DNA of 64,000 nt from UBA6170 sp942491385 (GTDB taxonomy: Bacteria; Chloroflexota; Anaerolineae; Anaerolineales; Anaerolineaceae). The stretch covers positions 802,638 through 866,637 of the forward strand of contig CALOAF010000005.1 of the NCBI GenBank assembly GCA_942491385.1. Reading direction: 5' to 3'. Each line of letters starts with the position of its first letter. Within the stretch, counting starts at the first letter, position 1. The notes beneath the pieces were generated by a model. The model worked only from the letters and a program-made list of their open reading frames with translations. It searched no databases and had not been told where the DNA came from. The position numbers were made by a program, and so were the translations under genes. Below, in pieces: positions 15,781 to 24,290 of this stretch.

Positions 15781-17478
15781 TTAATCGGTTGATTTATTCC
15801 ATTCCACAATATGCAATGTGTCACTATGCTGGGCAGTCTCCAATGCCTGGTTGGCATGTTGGATGAAGACATCCACCGGAATATCTTTTTCGTATTCCGC
15901 CAAACCACCGTGAAAAGCGAGGGTTAGTTTTTCTCCAGCAATCTCAAAATCAGCATCTGCAAAATGTTTACAGATACGCTTGGCAACAATCCAGGCATTC
16001 TCCTTGCTGGTTTCTGGCAGCAACATAATGAAGGCGTCACCTCCATAGCGGCCAATTACATCCACTGCTCTTAAAAGCTCTTTCAACCGACGGGCAACCC
16101 ATTGCAGCACTTGATCCCCGATGACGAAACCAAAACGATTGTTTACCGCACTGAATTGGTCTATGTCCATAATAAGCATAGAGAGAGGATGTGGGTAACG
16201 GTTAACCCGCTGGATTTCCAGATCAGCCAGTTCATAAAAGTAGCGTAGGGTATTGACGGTCGTGGTGGAATCCAGGTTGAGCACCCGACGGTATTTATCC
16301 TCACTCTGGCGCAGCGCTTCTTCCACCCACTTGCGTTCGGATATCTCTTTTTCAATCTGGTCGTTCTTGTTCTGGATGATACGAGCTTCTTTCTGCAGGG
16401 CTTCCGTGCGCACAATGGTTTCCAGAGTCATATATTTGAGATCATTCTGTTCGCGTTTGATGCGCTGTTCGATCTGATAAAAACTTTGAAAATGATCATA
16501 AGCCTTGCGATAGTCACTCAACTCAGCGTATACCTGTGCCAGTTTACGATCTGCTCGCAGGCAGCCTTTTTCATAGTGAATGGTTTGGGCACGAGCATTG
16601 GCGCTCAGCAGTTGTTCAATGGCTGATTCCAGATTCCCGCGGTAATGATCCACCTCACTGAGCCAGATATCACAGGAGATCAGCTCTGATTGATAGCCTT
16701 GATGCTCTGCGATCTGACGAGCTTGTTGGAAAAATTCGCTGGCTGCATCCAGGTTGCCCTTGCGCAACTCATTCTGACCATTCTGACGGTAATTATCAAT
16801 CCGCACGGGGATAACGCGCAAGTCATCCGCTAATTCAGCAGAGCGGCGCAGGTATTGATCGAACATCTCATAATCCCCGAGTAGTTTGTATACCGATGCA
16901 AGATAATTGTAAGTGAAACTTAGTTGGACAGAGAGTTCGCGATTCTGAAAGAGAGTGATCGTTTTTTTCAATTCAGTCAGCGCAGTTTCCAGCTCACCAC
17001 TCGCCAGATAAGCTTGCCCCATGGTCATCGTAATTTCACCCAGCAAACGTGGATCTGACAAGTGGCGTGCCAATTCCAGTGCTTTTAGGAGGGACGTCAT
17101 GGCCTTGTTATATTCATTCTGTTGTACATAAATCATCCCCAGCAAGCGTAAGGTAGCTGCCTGATTGAGATTTTTATTCAACTCATTATAAATTTGGAGC
17201 GCTTCCTTGGCTTGAGCGAGCGCCAGCATGGTATCACCCTGTTCAAGATGAAAATGGGACATATTAAAAAGGGCATCCGCCACACCTTTGGGATATGGGT
17301 CATTCTGAAATTCGACGGACGTAGCCAGTTGATAAGCACGCTTACTGAGGTCCAACCCCTCTGCCGGAGCAAGGCTGAACATATCCTTTGCGGCAGCGTT
17401 AAGTGAATTGATACGCTGGACAATTTCGGATTCATGCACTAATCCGGGCTGGTTGGAGTTATAAAAAAAATTCATCAT
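15781..17478 (-). CDS. TPR-repeat GGDEF protein with degenerate GGDAF motif
   Basis: A 565-residue soluble protein with at least seven TPR-like repeats (about residues 35-350; e.g. AATLRLLGMIYVQQNEYNKAM), a coiled coil (KEARIIQNKNDQIEKEISERK) and a GGDEF domain near residues 400-565. The metal-binding IMDIDQFSAVNN is present but the signature is RYGGDAF, with Ala in place of the metal-binding Glu. It may therefore be a cyclic di-GMP or nucleotide sensor rather than a synthase. It is transcribed in the same direction as, and just before, the SGEEF paralogue, and the two probably share a message. TPR-GGDEF proteins of this type are frequent in Anaerolineae. Confidence 0.85.
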   Translation of the reverse strand: MMNFFYNSNQPGLVHESEIVQRINSLNAAAKDMFSLAPAEGLDLSKRAYQLATSVEFQNDPYPKGVADALFNMSHFHLEQGDTMLALAQAKEALQIYNELNKNLNQAATLRLLGMIYVQQNEYNKAMTSLLKALELARHLSDPRLLGEITMTMGQAYLASGELETALTELKKTITLFQNRELSVQLSFTYNYLASVYKLLGDYEMFDQYLRRSAELADDLRVIPVRIDNYRQNGQNELRKGNLDAASEFFQQARQIAEHQGYQSELISCDIWLSEVDHYRGNLESAIEQLLSANARAQTIHYEKGCLRADRKLAQVYAELSDYRKAYDHFQSFYQIEQRIKREQNDLKYMTLETIVRTEALQKEARIIQNKNDQIEKEISERKWVEEALRQSEDKYRRVLNLDSTTTVNTLRYFYELADLEIQRVNRYPHPLSMLIMDIDQFSAVNNRFGFVIGDQVLQWVARRLKELLRAVDVIGRYGGDAFIMLLPETSKENAWIVAKRICKHFADADFEIAGEKLTLAFHGGLAEYEKDIPVDVFIQHANQALETAQHSDTLHIVEWNKSTD

Positions 17479-17609
17479 CTGATACCCTTTTTGATCGCTA
17501 TTTGTTTGATTAACAGGTTACAGACAAGATGTTGCAATCTTTATACCAGCTATCTCCAGGCATCTACACCCGTATGGTCTTTTTTTCACAAGTGTGTTAA
17601 AAATAGATT

Positions 17610-18353
17610 ATGAACAAGCAACCCGATATCCGTATCTACCCCAACCTGCCGGCACTGGAAGATGCCGTAGCCAAACATTTTCTGCTGGCAACCAACCAGG
17701 CGGTACAACAACGCGGTCAGGCACTGATCGCCTTATCGGGCGGTAGTACACCGCTGGGTTTGTTCCACCTGCTGGGCAGCGATGCCTATCGTGCCACCCT
17801 ACCCTGGACACAGCTCCATTTTTTCTGGGTGGATGAACGTCTGGTTTCCCCCCAGGATCAAGAAAGCAATTTCGGACAATTTAAAATCAACGTGCTCGAT
17901 CCACTTAAAATTTCCCCACAACAGATTCATGCCATCGATGGAAATCTACCGGCAGAGGAAGCCACCCTGAAATATGAGCAGGTGTTGCATGGCTTTGCGC
18001 AAGCAGGGCAGGAACTGCCTCGCTTCGACTGGGTACTGCTGGGAATGGGCGCTGACGGACATACCGCTTCTCTTTTCCCTGGGCAATGGAATGTCGAGAT
18101 GGCTGAGAAAACTGTACTGGCTGTCACAGCCGACTACGGCGGCAGACCCTCCGTGCGGGTGACCCTGACCCCGCGCATCTTGAACATGGCCCGGCAAGTG
18201 GTTTTCATGGTCAGCGGAACAGGCAAAGCGCGACGCTTACAGGAAGTCTTACAGGGAGAACGAGATCCCATGCAGTTACCTGCCCAACAAATTCAACCCG
18301 TGGATGGCCGCCTGGTGTGGATGCTGGACGAAGCTGCTGCCAGCCGCTTGTAA
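17610..18353 (+). CDS. pgl: 6-phosphogluconolactonase
   Basis: Pgl hydrolyses 6-phosphogluconolactone in the oxidative pentose phosphate pathway. The 247-residue protein has the DevB/NagB-like marks: IALSGGSTPLGLFHLL near residue 43, HFFWVDERLVSPQDQESNFG near residue 70, and the core LLGMGADGHTASLFPG near residue 145, with the catalytic His in GADGHTASLFPG. It is a single gene. The stop at 18353 is directly adjacent to the stop of the convergent arfB gene. Confidence 0.93.
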   Translation: MNKQPDIRIYPNLPALEDAVAKHFLLATNQAVQQRGQALIALSGGSTPLGLFHLLGSDAYRATLPWTQLHFFWVDERLVSPQDQESNFGQFKINVLDPLKISPQQIHAIDGNLPAEEATLKYEQVLHGFAQAGQELPRFDWVLLGMGADGHTASLFPGQWNVEMAEKTVLAVTADYGGRPSVRVTLTPRILNMARQVVFMVSGTGKARRLQEVLQGERDPMQLPAQQIQPVDGRLVWMLDEAAASRL

Positions 18354-18776
18354 TTATTCCCACTCCTCGGGATTGTAACGCCTGAGCCGTTTGGTTTCAG
18401 CGCGTTTTTTTTTGGAACCCAGGCGGGCTGCCCTGGCACTCACACTGGGGCGGGTGGCTCTGCGTGGTTTGGGTTTTATGGTGGCCTGGCGAATGATCTC
18501 CACCAGACGTTCCTGGGCATCATAGCGGTTTTGCTCCTGGGTGCGGTATTGGCGCGCATGCACGAGCAGGATGCCGTCCTTGTTGATACGTCCGGCAGCG
18601 ATTTTATACAAGCGCTCTTTGACCTCTGCGGGCAGGGTAGATTCAGCTACATGAAAGCGCAACAGCACCGCCGAAGAGACCTTGTTGACATTCTGCCCCC
18701 CGGGTCCTGCTGCACGAACGAAGTCGAATTGCAATTCAGATTCTTCAAGAGAGATGGTAGGTGTGATGGTGATCAT
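18354..18776 (-). CDS. arfB: Aminoacyl-/peptidyl-tRNA hydrolase ArfB
   Basis: ArfB rescues ribosomes stalled on messages lacking a stop codon by hydrolysing the peptidyl-tRNA. The 140-residue protein has the release-factor GGQ motif in RAAGPGGQNVNKVSSAVLLRFHV (GGQ near residue 28) and the basic C-terminal tail (PKPRRATRPSVSARAAR, KKKRAETKRLRR) that enters the empty mRNA channel. The stop codon abuts that of pgl with no spacer. Confidence 0.95.
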   Translation of the reverse strand: MITITPTISLEESELQFDFVRAAGPGGQNVNKVSSAVLLRFHVAESTLPAEVKERLYKIAAGRINKDGILLVHARQYRTQEQNRYDAQERLVEIIRQATIKPKPRRATRPSVSARAARLGSKKKRAETKRLRRYNPEEWE

Positions 18777-18822
18777 CAGTTAAGTATAACCGTTTGGTGT
18801 GGGTAACTCAGGTTGTTGCTTT

Positions 18823-19836
18823 TTAGTCGCTGAATGCGTTTTTCAATACTCTTAAAGCTCTGAGAGTCACCCATTTGTTCGGTTGTTTGAGGGGACCAAA
18901 GTCGACCCAGGTTTTGTATTCATGTTCCAATAACCAGCAGCCATCATTGTTTTGCTTACTGAGAATGAATTCAGTCATAGGAAGCAGACGAGGCTCTTGA
19001 GCCAGTCCAACGCCGATTAATGCCTCCAATAATTGCAAGATATCGGATACATAAAATACCGGGAATCCGAATTTCCACCAATTTCGACTCGGCTTTCCGC
19101 CTAAACGGGTAGGATATGCAGCCGTCAATGGATCGATTGCCAAAAAAAAGTCGACTGCCGCTGAAATTGCATTCTCGATTAAAGTTGTTTTTCGTTCGGG
19201 GGGGATTTTTCCAAGTGCTAACAAAACCTTTGTCCCACCCCAGGCACAAGACAATTTATTATTAACCCCACAGGCAAACAACGGACCACAATTATATGCA
19301 TAATATCGCAATGGCGACTGTTTATCTTCTGCAGATGCAATACCTTCTCCGCTAACACTACGGGCCATCCACTCGAATGCTTTATCCAAACGCTCATCCT
19401 TATATTCAAGATCCAGAAGTGCTGCCGTCAGATTACCTTGCAGGCAGTCAATGGTACCCGAAGGTGTCCCATTCATACTAAATTGTCCATTCTCGGTAAG
19501 CGCATGATCAACCAGATACGTGCAGGCAATCCGAATGCGTTTGTCCATTTCCACCTTTGCACCTAGTTGTGCCAGCATGATCAGCGACCAGACAGCACTT
19601 TTGTACTTACAGCTGTACCCGGCACCTGGCGTTACCCAATAGCCATTGGGATGCATGGCATCCAGGATGGTTGCTATGGGACCTTCCCGGTGAGCTTTTA
19701 CCCTGGCAGCGATCAGATCAGGATCATCTGCGGGCAACTCAAGCAAATCTCGTAATGTCAGGTAACACACTCCTGGGTTTTCTTCTTCCAATAACCAGGA
19801 GGGAGTATCACCTTTTAATTGCTCCATCCACTTCAT
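18823..19836 (-). CDS. Alpha/alpha-toroid (prenyltransferase/cyclase-like) protein of unknown function
   Basis: The 337-residue protein is built of repeated paired helices with Trp/Gly-rich turns (HPNGYWVTPGAGYSCKYKSAVW; NNDGCWLLEHEYKTWVDFG), the pattern of squalene-cyclase and protein-prenyltransferase toroids. The N-terminus WLLEEENPGVCYLTLRDLL is shared by many bacterial proteins that databases mislabel as 'nitrogen fixation protein NifH'. No DxDD cyclase motif is visible, so I infer a binding or unknown catalytic role. Cys residues (GTIDCLQGN, CGPLFACGVNNKLSCAWG) may form a metal site. Single gene, minus strand. Confidence 0.65.
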   Translation of the reverse strand: MKWMEQLKGDTPSWLLEEENPGVCYLTLRDLLELPADDPDLIAARVKAHREGPIATILDAMHPNGYWVTPGAGYSCKYKSAVWSLIMLAQLGAKVEMDKRIRIACTYLVDHALTENGQFSMNGTPSGTIDCLQGNLTAALLDLEYKDERLDKAFEWMARSVSGEGIASAEDKQSPLRYYAYNCGPLFACGVNNKLSCAWGGTKVLLALGKIPPERKTTLIENAISAAVDFFLAIDPLTAAYPTRLGGKPSRNWWKFGFPVFYVSDILQLLEALIGVGLAQEPRLLPMTEFILSKQNNDGCWLLEHEYKTWVDFGPLKQPNKWVTLRALRVLKNAFSD

Positions 19837-19863
19837 TGTCTTATCCTCTTACCAATCAGGGTT

Positions 19864-20130
19864 TTAAACATTAGCACGATGATTGGGAATATTAACCTGT
19901 TCACCGCCGCCTACGTTCATTATATAGATTTCCAGGTTTCCATCCCAATCGGATTGAAACGCAATTTTCTTGCCATCCAGAGACCAGAAGGGGTTTATTT
20001 CAGTTGATTGATCTGCAGAGAAAAAAGGCTCCTGATTATCGTCCAGAAAATTAGATATCAGCTTCTCTGATACACATGGTATTCTTCTGCTGTGACATAT
20101 TCTGGTATAGGTGTAGATTGTGGATTGCAT
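19864..20130 (-). pseudogene. Remnant of a TolB/PD40-type beta-propeller protein
   Basis: The last ~50 residues of this 88-codon frame read as one beta-propeller blade (INPFWSLDGKKIAFQSDWDGN followed by LEIYIMNVGG), the PD40/WD40-like repeat of TolB and related proteins. The rest of the propeller is missing on both sides. The N-terminal ~35 residues look non-coding. A decayed fragment of a larger gene is the best reading. Confidence 0.5.
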
Positions 20131-20229
20131 GAGGTGAGAACAAAAACAAAAGGCAAATTCATAAGAAATCGGACTATCTCAAATTAATCCATTCTGTCTA
20201 TAAACTGAGATATCCAATCCAAATTCAGC

Positions 20230-21054
20230 TCAATCAGTTTGGTTTTTTTCATACCCCACTTTTTTGCGTTGAAATGCAACAATACCTAAAACCCGCTTCA
20301 GCCAGTCCCCTAATGAAGGTGATAGTTCACAGGCAACACTCAACATTCGAGCTGGTGAAGAATTCACGAATAGCTCCAACCTCTCCTGTTCGATGGCTTT
20401 CACCACTGCAGCGGCAACTTTGTTGGGACTAGTTGAGCCTAATAAAGAAGGCGACTTGAGGTGAAATTTAGCAAACATTCCAACATCGTTGATATAGCCA
20501 GGCAGAATTGTTGAAAAATGAACACCACTTCCTTCCAGTTCAAGGCGTAATGCGCGTGTCCATTCGGCCAGCCCAGCCTTCGTACCGCAATAGGTAGCAG
20601 CGTAGGGTGCTCCAATTTTTGCCGCAACGGATGCAATGTTAACAATGTGTCCCTCTCTTCGTTCCAGCAAATGAGGAAGTACATGATATGTTAATGACAT
20701 TGGTGCCAGCAGATTAACCTCGACTGTTTTTTGAATATTATTCCAAGGTAGATCCAGATAGGCACCCTCTGTTTCCATCCCTGCATTGTTAATCAGAATA
20801 TCAATTCTGCCAAACTTTTCCATCACTGTTTCAACCAGTTTTTGTGGTCCTGTGGATTGTGCGAGATCGACCGGCACAATCATCGTTTGTGTGCCAAACT
20901 GTTTTAAATGATCGGAAACAGCTAGTAATCCCTCTTCAGAACGTGAAGCCAGGGCAATATGAGCGCCTCGTACTGCCAATGCCTCAGCAATTATTGGCCC
21001 AATACCCCTTGAACCCCCTGTCAATAAAACGAATTTTCCATTTATTGTGGACAT
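20230..21054 (-). CDS. Short-chain dehydrogenase/reductase (SDR)
   Basis: The 274-residue protein is a classical SDR. The cofactor-binding motif TGGSRGIG lies at residues 12-19, NNAGME near 90, the catalytic Ser in NIASVAAKIG near 140, and the Tyr-x-x-x-Lys pair in YCGTKAG near 155. After the LLTGG strand comes LASRSEEG, with basic residues that favour NADP(H). The basic C-terminus (LKRVLGIVAFQRKKVGYEKN) may be membrane-associated. The substrate is unknown. A GGAG site lies before the ATG. It is followed upstream by a GNAT gene, with a 31-base gap, on the same strand. Confidence 0.88.
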   Translation of the reverse strand: MSTINGKFVLLTGGSRGIGPIIAEALAVRGAHIALASRSEEGLLAVSDHLKQFGTQTMIVPVDLAQSTGPQKLVETVMEKFGRIDILINNAGMETEGAYLDLPWNNIQKTVEVNLLAPMSLTYHVLPHLLERREGHIVNIASVAAKIGAPYAATYCGTKAGLAEWTRALRLELEGSGVHFSTILPGYINDVGMFAKFHLKSPSLLGSTSPNKVAAAVVKAIEQERLELFVNSSPARMLSVACELSPSLGDWLKRVLGIVAFQRKKVGYEKNQTD

Positions 21055-21085
21055 CGAGATCTCCTTTTAAAAAAACGACTTTTTC

Positions 21086-22015
21086 TCAGAATATCTTTAC
21101 CCAGGTTTCCGTCACTTTCATATTTTGCATCACAGATCTGTAGAGTCGGTCGGCTGGTTCTTCAATCGCGCTTGAAAATACCCTGGTACATCCCAACTGT
21201 TGCAGTCGATGCATGCCTTCAATCATGACCGCTTTACCCAAGCCACGTTGCCAGTGTTCCGCCGCAGTACCGACTAAAACTGTAACAGCGCTGCGGGTGT
21301 AATCATCATAGGAGATGGTGCAGAACGATGCAATCTCACCCTGCAGGGTGGCAGCGACGACATCCAGATCACGGCGGTAGAGAGGGGTAGATTGTAAATT
21401 CTTAAACCAGGAATAGTCGCCGTCATAGTTTTCATCAGGCTCCTCTGAATGGAATGCGCACCAGGATGACCAGCTACGTGCTGGATGTTCACTTTCATCT
21501 CCCATCGAACGAATTTCATAACCAGGTGTTGGTGGCACTTCAGGTAACGGCTCATCCAGATCACGCCACCAATGATGTCCCCACCAGGGCTTTTTCTGGT
21601 ATCCACGATCGATCAGAATCTCCTGGCGCTTATCATCATCCGAATTTACAGCCAGATAGAATATGCGTTTATTGTCTTTGGTGAAATCAGAAAAACGCTG
21701 CTCTGCATAGGCGATGATTTCCTGTTCCAGTTCGAAGCTGCGGAATTGCGGGTGAATATGAATGCGCACCTCATCATGGCAAATTGGATGGAGTACGGCA
21801 GCAATTTCTCCCGCTTGAGTTTCCCACGTAACGGTTACTTTCTCAAAAGGTGGTGTCAGCTCACAGGTTTTGATGAAATGCCAGCGCCAGTGATCCAGAC
21901 GGGCTACATGCCAGCTATGTTCCAGACGATTATTGAGCAAAAAAACTTCGCGTAAAAAATTACGAATCCGCCAGTAATCAGCCTCAGAATGGTAGGTTTT
22001 CTGAATTAATGTCAT
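21086..22015 (-). CDS. GNAT family N-acetyltransferase with two GNAT halves
   Basis: The 309-residue protein has an N-terminal acetyltransferase-like half (AVLHPICHDEVRIHIHPQF, with YLAVNSDDDKRQEILIDRGY) and a C-terminal half with the acetyl-CoA loop VGTAAEHWQRGLGKAVMIEG (Q/R-x-x-G-x-G/A near residue 265). The aromatic WGHHWWRDLDEP segment sits between them. Tandem-GNAT proteins of this sort acetylate small amines or antibiotics; no substrate can be named. It probably forms an operon with the SDR gene that follows it. Confidence 0.82.
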   Translation of the reverse strand: MTLIQKTYHSEADYWRIRNFLREVFLLNNRLEHSWHVARLDHWRWHFIKTCELTPPFEKVTVTWETQAGEIAAVLHPICHDEVRIHIHPQFRSFELEQEIIAYAEQRFSDFTKDNKRIFYLAVNSDDDKRQEILIDRGYQKKPWWGHHWWRDLDEPLPEVPPTPGYEIRSMGDESEHPARSWSSWCAFHSEEPDENYDGDYSWFKNLQSTPLYRRDLDVVAATLQGEIASFCTISYDDYTRSAVTVLVGTAAEHWQRGLGKAVMIEGMHRLQQLGCTRVFSSAIEEPADRLYRSVMQNMKVTETWVKIF

Positions 22016-22199
22016 ATTTCCTCGTTCAGCGATAGAATTTTTATGGCGATAAAGAATGGATGATCAGTGTTATGAGAGATTGATTATGTTGAGTATAGCA
22101 TTTTTGATTATGCTTAGAATAATCAAATCCTAATTGAATCCAAGCAAAAACAATTACCCGCGTGAATTCAATGCATGCGTTATCTTATGCAGCGGATAT

Positions 22200-23975
22200 T
22201 TACAAAGGCCACAATAAAGGCGTCAGGATGATGGCGATCAGATAAACGGCAACTGTAAGAAGACCCCCCACCTTCACAAAATCCAGAAAGCGATAGCGTC
22301 CCGGTCCATACACCATCAAACAGGCTGGTTCGAGTGGAGTCAAATACGAGGTGCTGGCAGCAATCGCGATCATCATTGCGAAGGTACGTGGGTTCAAACC
22401 CAATTGAATTGCAGTTTGAACGGCGATCGGGATCACCACCGCTGCCGCTGCCTGATTGGACATGGGTTGGGTGAGTAAGACGGTTAACATAAAAAATCCG
22501 GTCAGTAACCACAAAGGATGCCAGGTGCCAATCAAGCGGGTCAACAGATCCGATAAATATTGAGCGGTCCCGGTCGTTTGCATCGCAACCCCTAAAGCCA
22601 ACATACTACCAATCAAAATTAAAACCTTCCAATCAACCTGGCGATATGCATCTTCAGGCGTTATGCTACGGGTTATAAAAACCAGTAAGGCTCCCAATAA
22701 CATGGCCGCGGGCAGGGCTACAATATTAAATGCGCCTAAAATAAATGATCCTGCAAATATTGCCACAACGGAAATCGCCCGTTTTTTGTTGAAGCGTTGA
22801 ATATTCAATACCCCCAGTACATCAAAAGCGTTTTCCGCTTTCAAAGCACTGATCTGATTTTTATTCCCTTGTACCAGTAATACATCACCCATTTGCAAAC
22901 GGGTATCAGCTATTTTCGAGTGAATAATTCCAGTGCGCCGGTTGATTGCTACAACCTGAAGAGTAAAACGTTCGCGCATTTTCAAGCCTTTTAAGGTGCG
23001 TCCAATAAAAGGCGAACGTGGTAGTAAAACAACTTCAGCCAGCTCGAAGCCCTCACCCTGTATGTCCTTGTCTGAAAACTTCACATCGGCTTGAATATCA
23101 ATCCCGGCAACATCTTTGATTTTTAGTATGGAATCCGATGCTCCTTCTACCAACAATGCATCACCAGTTTTCAACACCATATCTGCTGGTGGGTGTATTT
23201 TTCGCTTGCCTTCCCGGATGATTGATAGCACTGTCAGGTCAAAATTTCTGCCCAGATTCGATGCAGCCAGTGTTTTTCCAGCCATATGAGAATCGGGCAA
23301 AATTCTTAATTCAGCCAGATATGGACGCAGGTTAAAAGTCTCTGCCATATCCTGCGTGGTTTCTCGTTCTGGTATGAGGCGTTTGCCTATAAAAAACATG
23401 TAAAGCAAACCAACCACCAATATCGGTAAACCTACCGGGGTTAACTCAAACATACTGATGGGTTCCAGACCAAACTGGGTGATGAGTCCACTCACGATCA
23501 CATTCGTGGACGTGCTCACCAGGGTGACGGAACTGGACAAAATGGCGGCAAATGCCATTGGCATTAACAATCGTGAAGCACTCATTTTTGCCCGTTGGCT
23601 TAACCCAAGGATGACAGGGAGAAAGAACGCAGCCGCAGCGGTGTTATTAATGAATGCGCTCAGCCCAGCGACAGAAATCATGGTGACTGGTAATAAACTA
23701 CCAGGTTTTTTATTGGTGAATTCTAATAAGGTGCGTCCCACCAGCTCCACCACGCCAGTTCGCATGAGAGCAGCCGTCATGATCAGCAAACCCAATAATA
23801 ATATGAATGTATCACTGCCAAAACCGGCAAAAGCCTGGTCCAGAGGGACCAAGCCCAGTATAACCAGAGTCACCAGAATACCCAATGCAGTTACATCCGG
23901 GGGTACCCATTCAAAGGAAAATAACACCAGGGCGATGAGGAGGATAATCAGCAATAAAATGATTGGTAAGGTCAT
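22200..23975 (-). CDS. SLC13/ArsB-like permease with two TrkA-C (RCK_C) domains
   Basis: The 591-residue membrane protein has a divided transporter core: six spans from residue 1 to ~190 with FINNTAAAAFFLPVILGLS, then two cytosolic RCK_C domains (about 205-375; LAASNLGRNFDLTVLSIIREG and VLLPRSPFIGRTLKGLKM). Spans 7-12 follow, with the repeat signature MSNQAAAAVVIPIAVQTA. This is the divalent anion:Na+ symporter (SLC13) architecture with the regulatory insert found in bacterial sulfate and other anion transporters. The last span reaches the C-terminus. A sulfate or carboxylate substrate is inference from the family. Monocistronic. Confidence 0.88.
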   Translation of the reverse strand: MTLPIILLLIILLIALVLFSFEWVPPDVTALGILVTLVILGLVPLDQAFAGFGSDTFILLLGLLIMTAALMRTGVVELVGRTLLEFTNKKPGSLLPVTMISVAGLSAFINNTAAAAFFLPVILGLSQRAKMSASRLLMPMAFAAILSSSVTLVSTSTNVIVSGLITQFGLEPISMFELTPVGLPILVVGLLYMFFIGKRLIPERETTQDMAETFNLRPYLAELRILPDSHMAGKTLAASNLGRNFDLTVLSIIREGKRKIHPPADMVLKTGDALLVEGASDSILKIKDVAGIDIQADVKFSDKDIQGEGFELAEVVLLPRSPFIGRTLKGLKMRERFTLQVVAINRRTGIIHSKIADTRLQMGDVLLVQGNKNQISALKAENAFDVLGVLNIQRFNKKRAISVVAIFAGSFILGAFNIVALPAAMLLGALLVFITRSITPEDAYRQVDWKVLILIGSMLALGVAMQTTGTAQYLSDLLTRLIGTWHPLWLLTGFFMLTVLLTQPMSNQAAAAVVIPIAVQTAIQLGLNPRTFAMMIAIAASTSYLTPLEPACLMVYGPGRYRFLDFVKVGGLLTVAVYLIAIILTPLLWPL

Positions 23976-24090
23976 TGCATGGTGCTCCAGAAAATTGAAT
24001 CAACTGTTTTTATGTCGGGATCAAAAGCCTGTGCATCAATATACCATATCAGGTTTGAAAATAGTATAGCATTGCATCCGGTGAAAAGCA

Positions 24091-24290
24091 TTAATCCAGA
24101 TATTTGTACGTATCCCGGAAGTCAAAATTAAATAGGATGTCCTTTATGTACAAGCAATCATCAAAATCAAACAATGTAATCTTCTCATGATTGACATAGA
24201 AATTGGTTGGGTACACATCACGATGAACCAGACTGTAATCATCCTGGCTGGCTGGCAATTGGCTGAATTGTTCCAGAATATCAGGTTTGG
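24091..24290 (-). pseudogene. Shrunken copy of the phosphotransferase gene at 38894-39892
   Basis: In the minus frame this stretch reads SQLPASQDDYSLVHRDVYPTN and ITLFDFDDC, then jumps to FNFDFRDTYKYLD. The intact gene at 38894 has the same blocks (SQLPASQDDYGLVHNDVNPTN, ITLFDFDDC, and at its very end FKFDFREACKEK). So the catalytic loop has been joined to the last residues by deletion of ~270 internal bases, and the N-terminal two thirds are missing. It lies against the 3' end of the histidine kinase gene. It is a non-functional duplicate. Confidence 0.8.

Noticed and set aside
23458..24069. 203-codon plus-strand frame opposite the SLC13 permease
   Set aside because: It mirrors the permease gene, has no motif and no ribosome site.
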